Positions 7,185-13,476 of a stretch of DNA of 20,488 nt are shown here, piece by piece. The translations under genes were made by a program, and so were the position numbers. Numbering within the stretch: position 1 is the first letter of the stretch; every line of letters begins with the position of its first letter. The notes below the pieces were generated by a model. That model searched no databases. It saw nothing but the letters and a program-made list of their open reading frames with translations, and was not told the DNA's origin. The stretch lies in IMG/VR virus record IMGVR_UViG_3300009537_000220, positions 1 through 20,488 of that record. One strand, 5' to 3'. Source of the DNA: a virus.

Positions 7185-8412
7185 ACAGTTTGTTGGTCAG
7201 TCCTAAGTCCACGCTGAATTCATGCACGATACCATCTGCAACCACCGATGCTTTTACAACCAGCGGAGTATTTTCGCTTGGATTTTGCTTCGGGTCTATG
7301 TAGCAGCTTTTGCCGCTGATCTCGTCTGCTGCTTCCATGCGCTCCAATGCTTTCAGCACAAGTCCTTCCCAGCGTGATGTGGTGGTGGTGCGGATATATC
7401 CGGTTGCAGAATCTTTCTTCACTTTGCCTTTCACTTCCGGCAGCAGCGTTTCGCGGATCAGCCTTGCAGCTTTATTCCACACACGGGTATTTTCCATGTA
7501 AGCATAATCGCTTGCAGCCTCTACGCAGGCAGGCGAGCTATTGAGGAAGATCCCGCCATACCCTTCATAATGCCCGGCAAACACATAGCCTTTTGCAGTA
7601 AGCGATTTCTTTTCCGCCTGGCTCAAAGCAGTTTCCTTTGTTCCATCGCTCAGGGTTGCAGATTGCCACAGGCTTCCTTCGCTCAGTGGATAATCTTTAT
7701 TCCCTTTTTTAATGGAAGGCTTATTGCTGATGTTCACACTGCCCCAATTTTCATTTACCTGACGGGCAGCAGCCATACCGAGCACGGCTCCTACATCCGC
7801 ATATTTTGCATAAGCGGCATCCAGCGCAGCTATGTAAGGGTCTTGCGCAATGCTCACCATCACGTTGGGAGCTACCTTAGTGCGCAGGTCATTATACGTT
7901 GCAACAGTGATGGCAACAGCCTCGCCATTGCCTTGCAGCAACACGAAGTCTATTAAACGATGTTCTGCGGCAAAATCATCAATCACCGCCTGAATGTCTT
8001 CCACCATTGCAGCCAGCGATTGAACCGTGGTTGCAGTGCCGCCTATCGCTATGCCTTTTACCTTTGGCATGTTGCGAATTGCCTCCTGAAATGCGGCAAG
8101 CTCCATAACCTGCTTTGGAGTCAGGTTATCGGCAACAGGTACGAGATGAAGGACTGCATCCGGTGCCAGTCTGAAAAATTCGCTGATAGCATGATGCACC
8201 AGATAACCATTGTTTGCATCGAAAGCGGCATTAAAACCTGCATCCTCTGCATTCTTCAGCGTGAACAGCTCAATAGGTTCATTATGCGAAGCTCCCGCCG
8301 GAAGATCGGCAGCAGATATGGCATACGCCAGAGCCATTACATTATCATCGGTAGGATTGGTGCGACCAAGACCGCCATTCAGTTTATTAATTTTTACTCC
8401 TTCGAAACTCAT
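7183..8412 (-). CDS. Contractile tail sheath protein (DUF2586-like)
   Basis: A 409-residue protein. The N-terminus (FEGVKINKLNGGLGRTNP) is followed by an α/β region with repeated strand-helix units (LHLVPVADNLTPKQVMEL, KVKGIAIGGTATTVQSLAAM, LIDFVLLQGNGEAVAITVAT, PNVMVSIAQDPYIAALDA), then GYGGIFLNSSPACVEAASDY and RVWNKAARLIRETLLPEV, and a C-terminal strand domain ending in a β-strand (ADGIVHEFSVDLGL). This is the layout of Bacteroidota sheath proteins of the DUF2586 type. It polymerises around the tube and contracts on infection. It lies directly upstream of the tube gene, as in all myoviruses. Confidence 0.82.
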   Translation of the reverse strand: MSFEGVKINKLNGGLGRTNPTDDNVMALAYAISAADLPAGASHNEPIELFTLKNAEDAGFNAAFDANNGYLVHHAISEFFRLAPDAVLHLVPVADNLTPKQVMELAAFQEAIRNMPKVKGIAIGGTATTVQSLAAMVEDIQAVIDDFAAEHRLIDFVLLQGNGEAVAITVATYNDLRTKVAPNVMVSIAQDPYIAALDAAYAKYADVGAVLGMAAARQVNENWGSVNISNKPSIKKGNKDYPLSEGSLWQSATLSDGTKETALSQAEKKSLTAKGYVFAGHYEGYGGIFLNSSPACVEAASDYAYMENTRVWNKAARLIRETLLPEVKGKVKKDSATGYIRTTTTSRWEGLVLKALERMEAADEISGKSCYIDPKQNPSENTPLVVKASVVADGIVHEFSVDLGLTNKL

Positions 8413-8441
8413 TTCAGGAAGTTTTTATAAGCGTGATTGAA

Positions 8442-8975
8442 TTATTTTTTTGCTTTTGCAGTTTTTTTAGGGGCTGGGGTTGTTTTTGGTTGAGCAGCTT
8501 TTTTAGGTGCGGCTTTTACCGTTGCTTCTGCCGGAATGGTTACGTCTTCACCAGCATTCACGCCCTGGTCTTTCAGATCAGGATTGTTTTGCAAATCTTC
8601 TTCAGTGATCGTATGCTGCGTGCCTTCTCCCTCACCCACTAATTCGTCAATGCGTGCCTGGATAACAGATACCGCATTTACATCATTGGAGCCGCCTACT
8701 TCTTCAAGCAGCATATCATGCAATTCATTCAGATCGGCAATAGCGTTCACGTTCCCCTGAAGCGCATTAAGAGCAGCAATCGAGTAAGCTTCTAAAGGTG
8801 TGTCCCCGTCTGCCTCCATTGTATAAATATTCCTGCCCTTCGCATGAAGGAAGGCACGGTTATACAAAAGGAAAAACTGACCGTCACTGGTGGCGTAGAG
8901 CTTACGCACGCCAAGTCTTTTGAAGTGTTCTTTTGATAGCTCAATAAGTTCTTGCTGGCTGTATATTGATTTCAT
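8442..8975 (-). CDS. Unknown phage protein with a histone-like basic tail
   Basis: A 177-residue protein. Residues 1-75 look folded (IYSQQELIELSKEHFKRLGV, KLYATSDGQFFLLYNRAFLH). The middle is helical and acidic (IADLNELHDMLLEEVGG). The last 40 residues are low complexity and rich in Ala, Lys and Pro (PKKAAQPKTTPAPKKTAKAK), like a histone H1 tail. A protein of this kind often lies between capsid and sheath genes of Bacteroidota Mu-like phages; I cannot assign a function. A neck or head-completion factor that touches DNA is possible because of the basic tail. The gene follows lysozyme by 11 nt and precedes sheath by 29 nt. Confidence 0.65.
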   Translation of the reverse strand: MKSIYSQQELIELSKEHFKRLGVRKLYATSDGQFFLLYNRAFLHAKGRNIYTMEADGDTPLEAYSIAALNALQGNVNAIADLNELHDMLLEEVGGSNDVNAVSVIQARIDELVGEGEGTQHTITEEDLQNNPDLKDQGVNAGEDVTIPAEATVKAAPKKAAQPKTTPAPKKTAKAKK

Positions 8976-8986
8976 AAACGTGTTTT

Positions 8987-9448
8987 TTAAGAAATGTTTT
9001 CTATTCCATAGCGATAAAGTGCGGCTTCCGCCTTGCGGCGTTTGGTAAGCCCTGGCAAAACCTGCCCTTTGGACTTATTCCATCTCATGAATTCCGCCTC
9101 TATTTCTTCGAGCGGGGCATTCATATTTACTTTCCTAAGCAGGGTAGATTTTTCCAGATTGCCAACGCCCACGTTATAACAGAAGCTAACCAGCGCATCA
9201 AACTCATGTTGATGAATATGCCGCTTAACCATTTGATCAACGCTTATAGCAAACTTCTCCACCACATACTTGACCATTGAATCCGCGCGTCCTTTTGTTA
9301 TCGTGTCGCCTTTCTTAACAGGTCTGCCGTTTTCAAAAAAGGTATTTCCATATCCGATAGTCCAAATACCTGCACTGCATTGATATGCTTGCATCTTGCA
9401 GCCTTCGAAGTGTTTTATAAGGGCATAGCATTTTTCAGATGGCTTCAT
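8987..9448 (-). CDS. Endolysin, GH24 (T4-type) lysozyme
   Basis: A 153-residue muramidase that cleaves the glycan strands of peptidoglycan. The family motif is clear: KHFEG with catalytic Glu15, then AYQCSAGIWTIGYGNT, and later ALVSFCYNVGVGNLEKSTLL, RWNKSKGQVLPGLTKRR and EAALYRYG. The triad spacing is E-8-C-5-T (Glu15, Cys24, Thr30): cysteine stands where T4 lysozyme has Asp20, a variant known in active members. There is no signal peptide or N-terminal anchor, so export must depend on a holin. Its ATG overlaps the TGA of the spanin-like gene (ATGA). Confidence 0.93.
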   Translation of the reverse strand: MKPSEKCYALIKHFEGCKMQAYQCSAGIWTIGYGNTFFENGRPVKKGDTITKGRADSMVKYVVEKFAISVDQMVKRHIHQHEFDALVSFCYNVGVGNLEKSTLLRKVNMNAPLEEIEAEFMRWNKSKGQVLPGLTKRRKAEAALYRYGIENIS

Positions 9449-10008
9449 AAAAATCTTTTAATGATGAGTATTACAATTGCAACAACGCCTCCGATTATCA
9501 AAACCCACTTCAAATAGAACATCAGATCATACACCTTCACAGTTTCTTTATGGGTGTTTGAAGTCTCGTTTTTGCTGAAATAAGCATCTTTCCAATAGCT
9601 GACACTATCGCGTATCTCCGTAACCGTACTGTCAAGGCTTCGGATCACCAGCGCAAAGCTGTCTGCCTTGCATTGCATGTTCACGCTGCCGTCAGGATGA
9701 ACGGTAACCTTCATGCTGATGCCTGCGCTGTCCTTTACGAATGTGCGTGGCACTGCTTTACCTTCTTTGGTATAAACAGGCTGCAAGTCTTCAGGAGTAA
9801 AATCGTGAGTAACGGTCTTTTTCGGTATTCCTATGGTAGAATCCTTCTTTTGGGTAAATGTATTGGTACTCGTCCCGGAAGAAGTATTCAAACTGTCCCG
9901 GCGCGAAGTCACTTCCTGTTTCGCCGTATTGCTGCTCTCTGTCTTTTTTACGGGAGCGCAGGCAGACAGAAGCAGGATCAGAATTAGTATGTTGAAACTC
10001 CAATTCAT
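9445..10008 (-). CDS. Candidate unimolecular spanin (lipoprotein with C-terminal membrane anchor)
   Basis: A 187-residue protein. The N-terminus is a lipoprotein signal (WSFNILILILLLSAC) with lipobox LSAC and acylated Cys17. A long periplasmic middle is rich in Ser/Thr and charged residues, with a helical segment (LVIRSLDSTVTEIRDSVSYW). The C-terminus holds a transmembrane helix at about residues 166-184 (FYLKWVLIIGGVVAIVILII) and a short basic cytoplasmic end. An outer-membrane lipid anchor plus an inner-membrane C-terminal helix is the architecture of u-spanins such as T1 gp11, which fuse the two membranes in lysis. It lies between holin-like and lysozyme genes with overlapping codons at both ends. 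The function is inferred from architecture and context. Confidence 0.62.
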   Translation of the reverse strand: MNWSFNILILILLLSACAPVKKTESSNTAKQEVTSRRDSLNTSSGTSTNTFTQKKDSTIGIPKKTVTHDFTPEDLQPVYTKEGKAVPRTFVKDSAGISMKVTVHPDGSVNMQCKADSFALVIRSLDSTVTEIRDSVSYWKDAYFSKNETSNTHKETVKVYDLMFYLKWVLIIGGVVAIVILIIKRFL

Positions 10009-10190
10009 TAGCGTTTTTTAATGTTCTTCCAGAATATGAATGCCTGGTTGCAGGCGTAGAGCAGCCCACCGGCTATGGTTATAAGTCCTATAATGCTGCT
10101 CATCGTTATGTTGGTTAAAATCCACCCTGTAAACAAGCTTGCAAGATATACACCATCTCCCAACGTATTGCCACTCTGCATTTGTTTCAT
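10008..10190 (-). CDS. Holin-like small membrane protein
   Basis: A 60-residue protein with a hydrophobic core from about residue 15 to 53 (VYLASLFTGWILTNI, SSIIGLITIAGGLLYACNQAF), enough for one long or two short membrane helices, and a basic C-terminus (KNIKKR). Size, charge and place directly upstream of the spanin-like and lysozyme genes fit a holin that opens the inner membrane. TAATG overlap with the next gene indicates coupled translation. No specific holin family is recognised. Confidence 0.55.
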   Translation of the reverse strand: MKQMQSGNTLGDGVYLASLFTGWILTNITMSSIIGLITIAGGLLYACNQAFIFWKNIKKR

Positions 10191-10232
10191 TTTTTGCTGT
10201 GTGTTATCCTGAGATTTAGAGGGTTTTTTAAA

Positions 10233-10258
10233 GGAGAGCTACACGACCATAGCCCTCC
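10233..10258 (-). terminator. Hairpin between the secreted protein and the lysis cassette
   Basis: GGAGAGCTA (10233-10241) and TAGCCCTCC (10250-10258) form a 9-bp stem with an 8-nt loop. In minus-strand RNA the one mismatch becomes a G·U pair. It lies 29 nt after the stop at 10287. The tract that follows (TTTAAAAAACCC) is a poor U-run, so partial termination or an RNA-processing site fits better than a strong terminator. Confidence 0.45.
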
Positions 10259-10286
10259 TGTTTACCCATCATGAAAAACAGCTTCT

Positions 10287-10709
10287 TTATCGTACTTCGT
10301 CAGGTCTTCGCATGTAAGTGAAGGACAGCACACTTCGTTGGGTACTGGATGGCGTGATATACCTGATCCGGTAACTATAATAACTTGTGGATGTAAGAAG
10401 CCACACTTTGAAATTCGTGGTTTGATTCGCCAGCGTCAGCGTATCCGTGTTTACATCCACCCAGTTCGTTCCGTCAATAGTGCCTTGCAGAATCACATAA
10501 CTCGCTGTATTGATCGTTCCGCTCACCTTCGTAACCGTAGCCTGCAAGGCTACGATGTTGCTGGGCACAGCATTGAACGTTATTACAACCGTGTCCTGGT
10601 TGATACAGGTGTCGGGAGCCTGCCTCGTGAATCGTTCGGGCACGGCAGCCTGACATGACAAAGCGAAGCACAGGCCGCTTACTATTGCTAAAAAGATTGT
10701 TTTCTTCAT
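10287..10709 (-). CDS. Small secreted β-rich protein of unknown function
   Basis: A 140-residue protein with a clear Sec signal: MKK, a hydrophobic run (TIFLAIVSGLCFAL) and a likely cut after SCQA. A lipobox is not convincing (ALSC rather than L-x-A/S-C). The mature part is β-rich, with VVITFNAVPSNIVALQATVT, SYVILQGTIDGTNWVDVNTD and SYYSYRIRYITPSS, a sandwich-like pattern seen in 'DGTNW' extracellular or virion-associated domains. It is placed between major capsid and lysis genes. A signal peptide on a protein in this place is odd for a virion component; it may alter the host surface. I cannot assign a role. Confidence 0.65.
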   Translation of the reverse strand: MKKTIFLAIVSGLCFALSCQAAVPERFTRQAPDTCINQDTVVITFNAVPSNIVALQATVTKVSGTINTASYVILQGTIDGTNWVDVNTDTLTLANQTTNFKVWLLTSTSYYSYRIRYITPSSTQRSVLSFTYMRRPDEVR

Positions 10710-10753
10710 TTCGTTTGAAAAATTTGGATTAGAAAAAATATTTGGATTTTGAT

Positions 10754-10777
10754 CCCCCTCTCCCGTGAGAGAGGGGG
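10754..10777 (-). terminator. Intrinsic terminator-like hairpin after the major capsid gene
   Basis: CCCCCTCTC (10754-10762) pairs with GAGAGGGGG (10769-10777): a perfect 9-bp GC-rich stem with a 6-nt loop, 13 nt after the capsid stop at 10791. A TTTTTT run follows about 18 nt further on the minus strand, too far for a textbook terminator. It could limit read-through from the highly expressed capsid gene into the genes below. Confidence 0.6.
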
Positions 10778-10790
10778 TTAGAACTGATGC

Positions 10791-11681
10791 TTACTCAACT
10801 ACCGGGCTTACGATTGCGCCGAATCCTTCATCTTGCAAGCCTACGCAGATGGCGTACAAACGGAAACCGATTGTATTCTCACGCATTGTAGGATTGAGTT
10901 CAGCAGGAAGCGCATAACGCTTGATAGAACCTGTAGCTTTGCACGCGCTGCTCTTATGGAAGAACACGGAAGCTGTACGACCGTCCACACTCTCAAACGC
11001 TTTCTTAGTCCACACGCCGTTTACTTTCTCGTACTTGGGCACATTGGGAGAAACCCAAAGATTAAAGCCTACGTGGAACTGCGGTTTAGTCCCCTGCATC
11101 CACTCGCCGCCCCACGCACGCTGGCGGGTAGCATCTTCGAGCATCAGATCGGCTGCGTGCTCATAGCTCAGAGTTAGGTTGCGTCCCAAAAGCTGGCTTA
11201 ACGGTCCCTGCAATTCCCAAAACTTGATAAGATCGGGTGTGGTCATACGCCTGCGACCTGTTACAGGATCAGGATCACCTGTACATTCAATGATCGGCGT
11301 TTTATTAGTGTCTGACGGAGCAGAGATACTGAACAAGCCGTGCTGCGCCGTCTTATCTTCCAGCGTTTCGCGGTGTTGCATCTGCACATCGCTTGTCTTT
11401 TCGTAGGGCAGGGCATACAGCTCATCGTCTGTTACGATAGTGTTTTCTGTTTCATACTTATTCAGAGAAACAGCGATAAAGTCATCATCACGCCTGTTGC
11501 TGGCAATCGGGTAAATGTTGTTATTGATCAACACAAGCGGAGCGGTGCCCTGGCGAGGTATCTTGATAACATCATTGTTTACCCATTCGTTTTTCGCCTT
11601 TAACTCACCCATCCATGAGTTTTCGTGGCGGAATTTTTTGAGAAGCTCCCTTTCGGCAAGTTCGTTTTGGAGTTGTGCCAT
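10791..11681 (-). CDS. Major capsid protein
   Basis: A 296-residue protein, right for a Mu gpT-like/HK97-fold capsid subunit. It begins with a short helix (LQNELAERELLKKFRHEN) and then a segment with strands typical of Bacteroidota capsid proteins (NNDVIKIPRQGTAPLVLINN, IYPIASNRRDDDFIAVSLNK). The C-terminal half carries MTTPDLIKFWELQGPLSQLL, DLMLEDATRQRAWGGEW and ENTIGFRLYAICVGLQDEG. It follows the protease-scaffold gene by 46 nt. It is not made as a long precursor: no cleavable N-terminal domain is visible, in line with the scaffold being carried on the protease gene. Confidence 0.82.
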   Translation of the reverse strand: MAQLQNELAERELLKKFRHENSWMGELKAKNEWVNNDVIKIPRQGTAPLVLINNNIYPIASNRRDDDFIAVSLNKYETENTIVTDDELYALPYEKTSDVQMQHRETLEDKTAQHGLFSISAPSDTNKTPIIECTGDPDPVTGRRRMTTPDLIKFWELQGPLSQLLGRNLTLSYEHAADLMLEDATRQRAWGGEWMQGTKPQFHVGFNLWVSPNVPKYEKVNGVWTKKAFESVDGRTASVFFHKSSACKATGSIKRYALPAELNPTMRENTIGFRLYAICVGLQDEGFGAIVSPVVE

Positions 11682-11727
11682 TATTTTTCTTTTAAAAAGT
11701 TTTTAAATACGGTTTACAAACAGATTT

Positions 11728-12186
11728 TTATTTAACCTTCTTACCGAAGTAAGCAGCTTCCAGTTTTGCGGCGTGTTCAGGTTCGTCCTCTTTCATCTTC
11801 GCATAGGCATCCGGGTCTTTGTCGAGGTAATCGTCCAGCGTCCAGTTTTCGCGTCCTGCTTCAACACTGCCTCCGGCACTTTTACGATCAAGAGATGCGG
11901 ACAGCTTAGGAGTGGCAGTTCTTTTCTCAAGCAACGCCTTTGTACCGTCATAATCCACAGCCGCAAGTTTCACGATGCTCTCACGCTCATCAGCAGAGGC
12001 GATCTTGTCAACGATTGCCTTATCCGCGAGGGCTTCGGCTTTTACCTTAGCAGACTTTTCTGCATTTGCCTGAAGATTTGCAGCACTTTCTGCATCCTGC
12101 TTATTTGCTTTTACGGCAGATTCAATTTGCTCGTCTGTAGCATCAGCAGGCAGACCGAGCATTGCGATCAGTTTTAAACGATCCAT
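11728..12186 (-). CDS. Possible separate scaffold from an internal start (nested)
   Basis: In-frame ATG at 12186-12184 (Met217 of the protease gene) stands exactly between the protease domain and the helical scaffold domain, and would give a 152-residue scaffold. An A-rich tract precedes the ATG (AATAAAAACTCCAAGCAA), which suits Bacteroidota initiation. Mu Z and lambda Nu3 are made by such internal starts. There is no strong ribosome-binding site, so this remains a proposal from layout. Confidence 0.35.
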   Translation of the reverse strand: MDRLKLIAMLGLPADATDEQIESAVKANKQDAESAANLQANAEKSAKVKAEALADKAIVDKIASADERESIVKLAAVDYDGTKALLEKRTATPKLSASLDRKSAGGSVEAGRENWTLDDYLDKDPDAYAKMKEDEPEHAAKLEAAYFGKKVK

Positions 12187-12834
12187 TTGCTTGGAGTTTT
12201 TATTTTGAATAATTGGTTTTGGTATGTGAGGAGCGGCACATGCGGTAAGCAATGCCACATCTTCTTCAGTTATCGCTTCCGCGTCGGTTTCAATGGCATC
12301 TACAAAGCCCTGCTCCTTCGCCTCCTGGGCAGTCATCCAGTAATCACCTTTTGCCCATAACGCTTCTATTTCTTCAGGGGTTTTGCCTGTCTTGGCGGCA
12401 TAGGCATTTTTATAATCTTCGGTGATGTTCTTGAGCAGCTTCAGGTCTGATTCCACTTCGTCAATAGTTCCGGATGTGTACAGGCGGGGACGATGCACCA
12501 TTACCTGGCTGTTTGATTTTACCGTGGTGGGAAACTTGGCGCAGAGATAAGTAACGGCTGAAGCTGCCACAGCCCCAACCAGAATGCTAACTGTTTCTAT
12601 TCTCGTAAGCTCATTGGCAATCTCTGTAGCTTCAAACACATCACCTCCGCGACTGTTTATATACACCTCGCATTCTTTTACTCCGTGTGCCAGCAGGCGG
12701 TCAACCTCCTGACGCACATTATAGCTGCTTGCCGAGGTATATTCTTCTACATAGCTCACAATGCGTATGTAACCTTTCCCGGCTTTGAACTCCGCTGTTA
12801 TTCTGTTTTTGTTTTTGCCTTTTACGACTGCCAT
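11728..12834 (-). CDS. ClpP-like prohead protease with C-terminal scaffold domain
   Basis: A 368-residue protein. Residues 20-185 are ClpP/S14-like: oxyanion-loop segment YINSRGGDV (58-66), nucleophile Ser92 in VGAVAASAVTYL, His114 in QVMVHRPRLYTSG, and an acidic residue in GFVDAIE (Asp179 is the likely third member). The C-terminal part from about 215 is Ala/Lys/Glu-rich and helical (SAANLQANAEKSAKVKAEAL) with the acidic end LDKDPDAYAKMKEDEPEHAA, the usual composition of a capsid scaffold. It guides capsid assembly and then digests the scaffold, as Mu gpI/Z and lambda C/Nu3 do. An internal Met217 lies at the scaffold boundary. Confidence 0.88.
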   Translation of the reverse strand: MAVVKGKNKNRITAEFKAGKGYIRIVSYVEEYTSASSYNVRQEVDRLLAHGVKECEVYINSRGGDVFEATEIANELTRIETVSILVGAVAASAVTYLCAKFPTTVKSNSQVMVHRPRLYTSGTIDEVESDLKLLKNITEDYKNAYAAKTGKTPEEIEALWAKGDYWMTAQEAKEQGFVDAIETDAEAITEEDVALLTACAAPHIPKPIIQNKNSKQMDRLKLIAMLGLPADATDEQIESAVKANKQDAESAANLQANAEKSAKVKAEALADKAIVDKIASADERESIVKLAAVDYDGTKALLEKRTATPKLSASLDRKSAGGSVEAGRENWTLDDYLDKDPDAYAKMKEDEPEHAAKLEAAYFGKKVK

Positions 12835-12978
12835 TCCGATGTAAAAATGAAACGCCGAAAACAGTAAAAAAAACCGGAATCACTTTTCAGTAAGCCGTTT
12901 CAACTGATTCAGTTTTATACAATTACTAAATCGTACTTGCTTTTTTCATGCGCATATATTGGTGTGCATCTTTGTGTT
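12835..12978. promoter_or_regulatory. Divergent intergenic region between head-tail and packaging operons
   Basis: This 144-bp gap separates the two divergent structural operons and should hold promoters for both. A perfect odd palindrome AACTGA-T-TCAGTT lies at 12902-12914 and could be an operator. On the plus strand CATCTTTG (12967-12974) differs by one base from TAnnTTTG; only a weak -33 candidate (TTTC at 12944) lies 19 nt upstream. The box ends 4 nt before the ATG at 12979, the same spacing as at 5968/5973. I found no convincing promoter for the minus direction. Confidence 0.4.
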
Positions 12979-13476
12979 ATGGCTAAAGTCAATGAGAAGA
13001 AAACCGCACGTTTTATGTTCGTGGAACAGGGCAAAGACGGGAAAGAAATTGCTGCGCTGCTGGGGGTTTCTGAGAACACCATTTCAAAATGGGTGAACTC
13101 AGGCGGTTGGAAGGAAGAAAGAAGCGCACGTCTCAACGATTTTGACAATGGCGTTAAGAACATCAAACAGGTTCTCGAAAATCTTTCTGAACAAACCCTG
13201 CAACTACAGCAGGCGCGAAAGAAAGCGATAGAGAATGATGACAAAGCTGAAGTAGCGGGATTAGATGTGCAGGCTGTTGCAATCAGCCAGCAGGTCGCCA
13301 TGTACAATAAAACGCTGGCTTCCTTTCAAAAGGAAAACCGTATCACACTGGCTGTTTACCTCGATGTAATGGACGATATATTCGACCATCTGCGCGGCTA
13401 TGATGCCAAACTTCACCTGTCGCTGGTTGACTTTTTGGAACAGCACACTCAGTTCATTTCTAAAAAGCTTGGATAA
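12979..13476 (+). CDS. Terminase small subunit / gp27-like DNA-binding protein
   Basis: A 165-residue protein when started at ATG 12979 (MAKVNEKKTAR); the frame is open to an ATG at 12937, but the extra residues look unrelated and would cross the promoter-like box. Residues 20-45 form a helix-turn-helix (GKEIAALLGVSENTISKWVN), followed by a long coiled-coil region (LENLSEQTLQLQQARKKAIE) and a C-terminal helical oligomerisation part. This is the layout of small terminases, which recognise phage DNA and load it into the motor. TAA and the next ATG overlap (TAATG), coupling it to the large subunit. Confidence 0.75.
   Translation: MAKVNEKKTARFMFVEQGKDGKEIAALLGVSENTISKWVNSGGWKEERSARLNDFDNGVKNIKQVLENLSEQTLQLQQARKKAIENDDKAEVAGLDVQAVAISQQVAMYNKTLASFQKENRITLAVYLDVMDDIFDHLRGYDAKLHLSLVDFLEQHTQFISKKLG

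Noticed and set aside
12915-13307. A 130-residue minus-strand ORF across the small terminase start
   Set aside because: Its composition is that of an antisense shadow, and the HTH-bearing plus-strand frame is the better gene.
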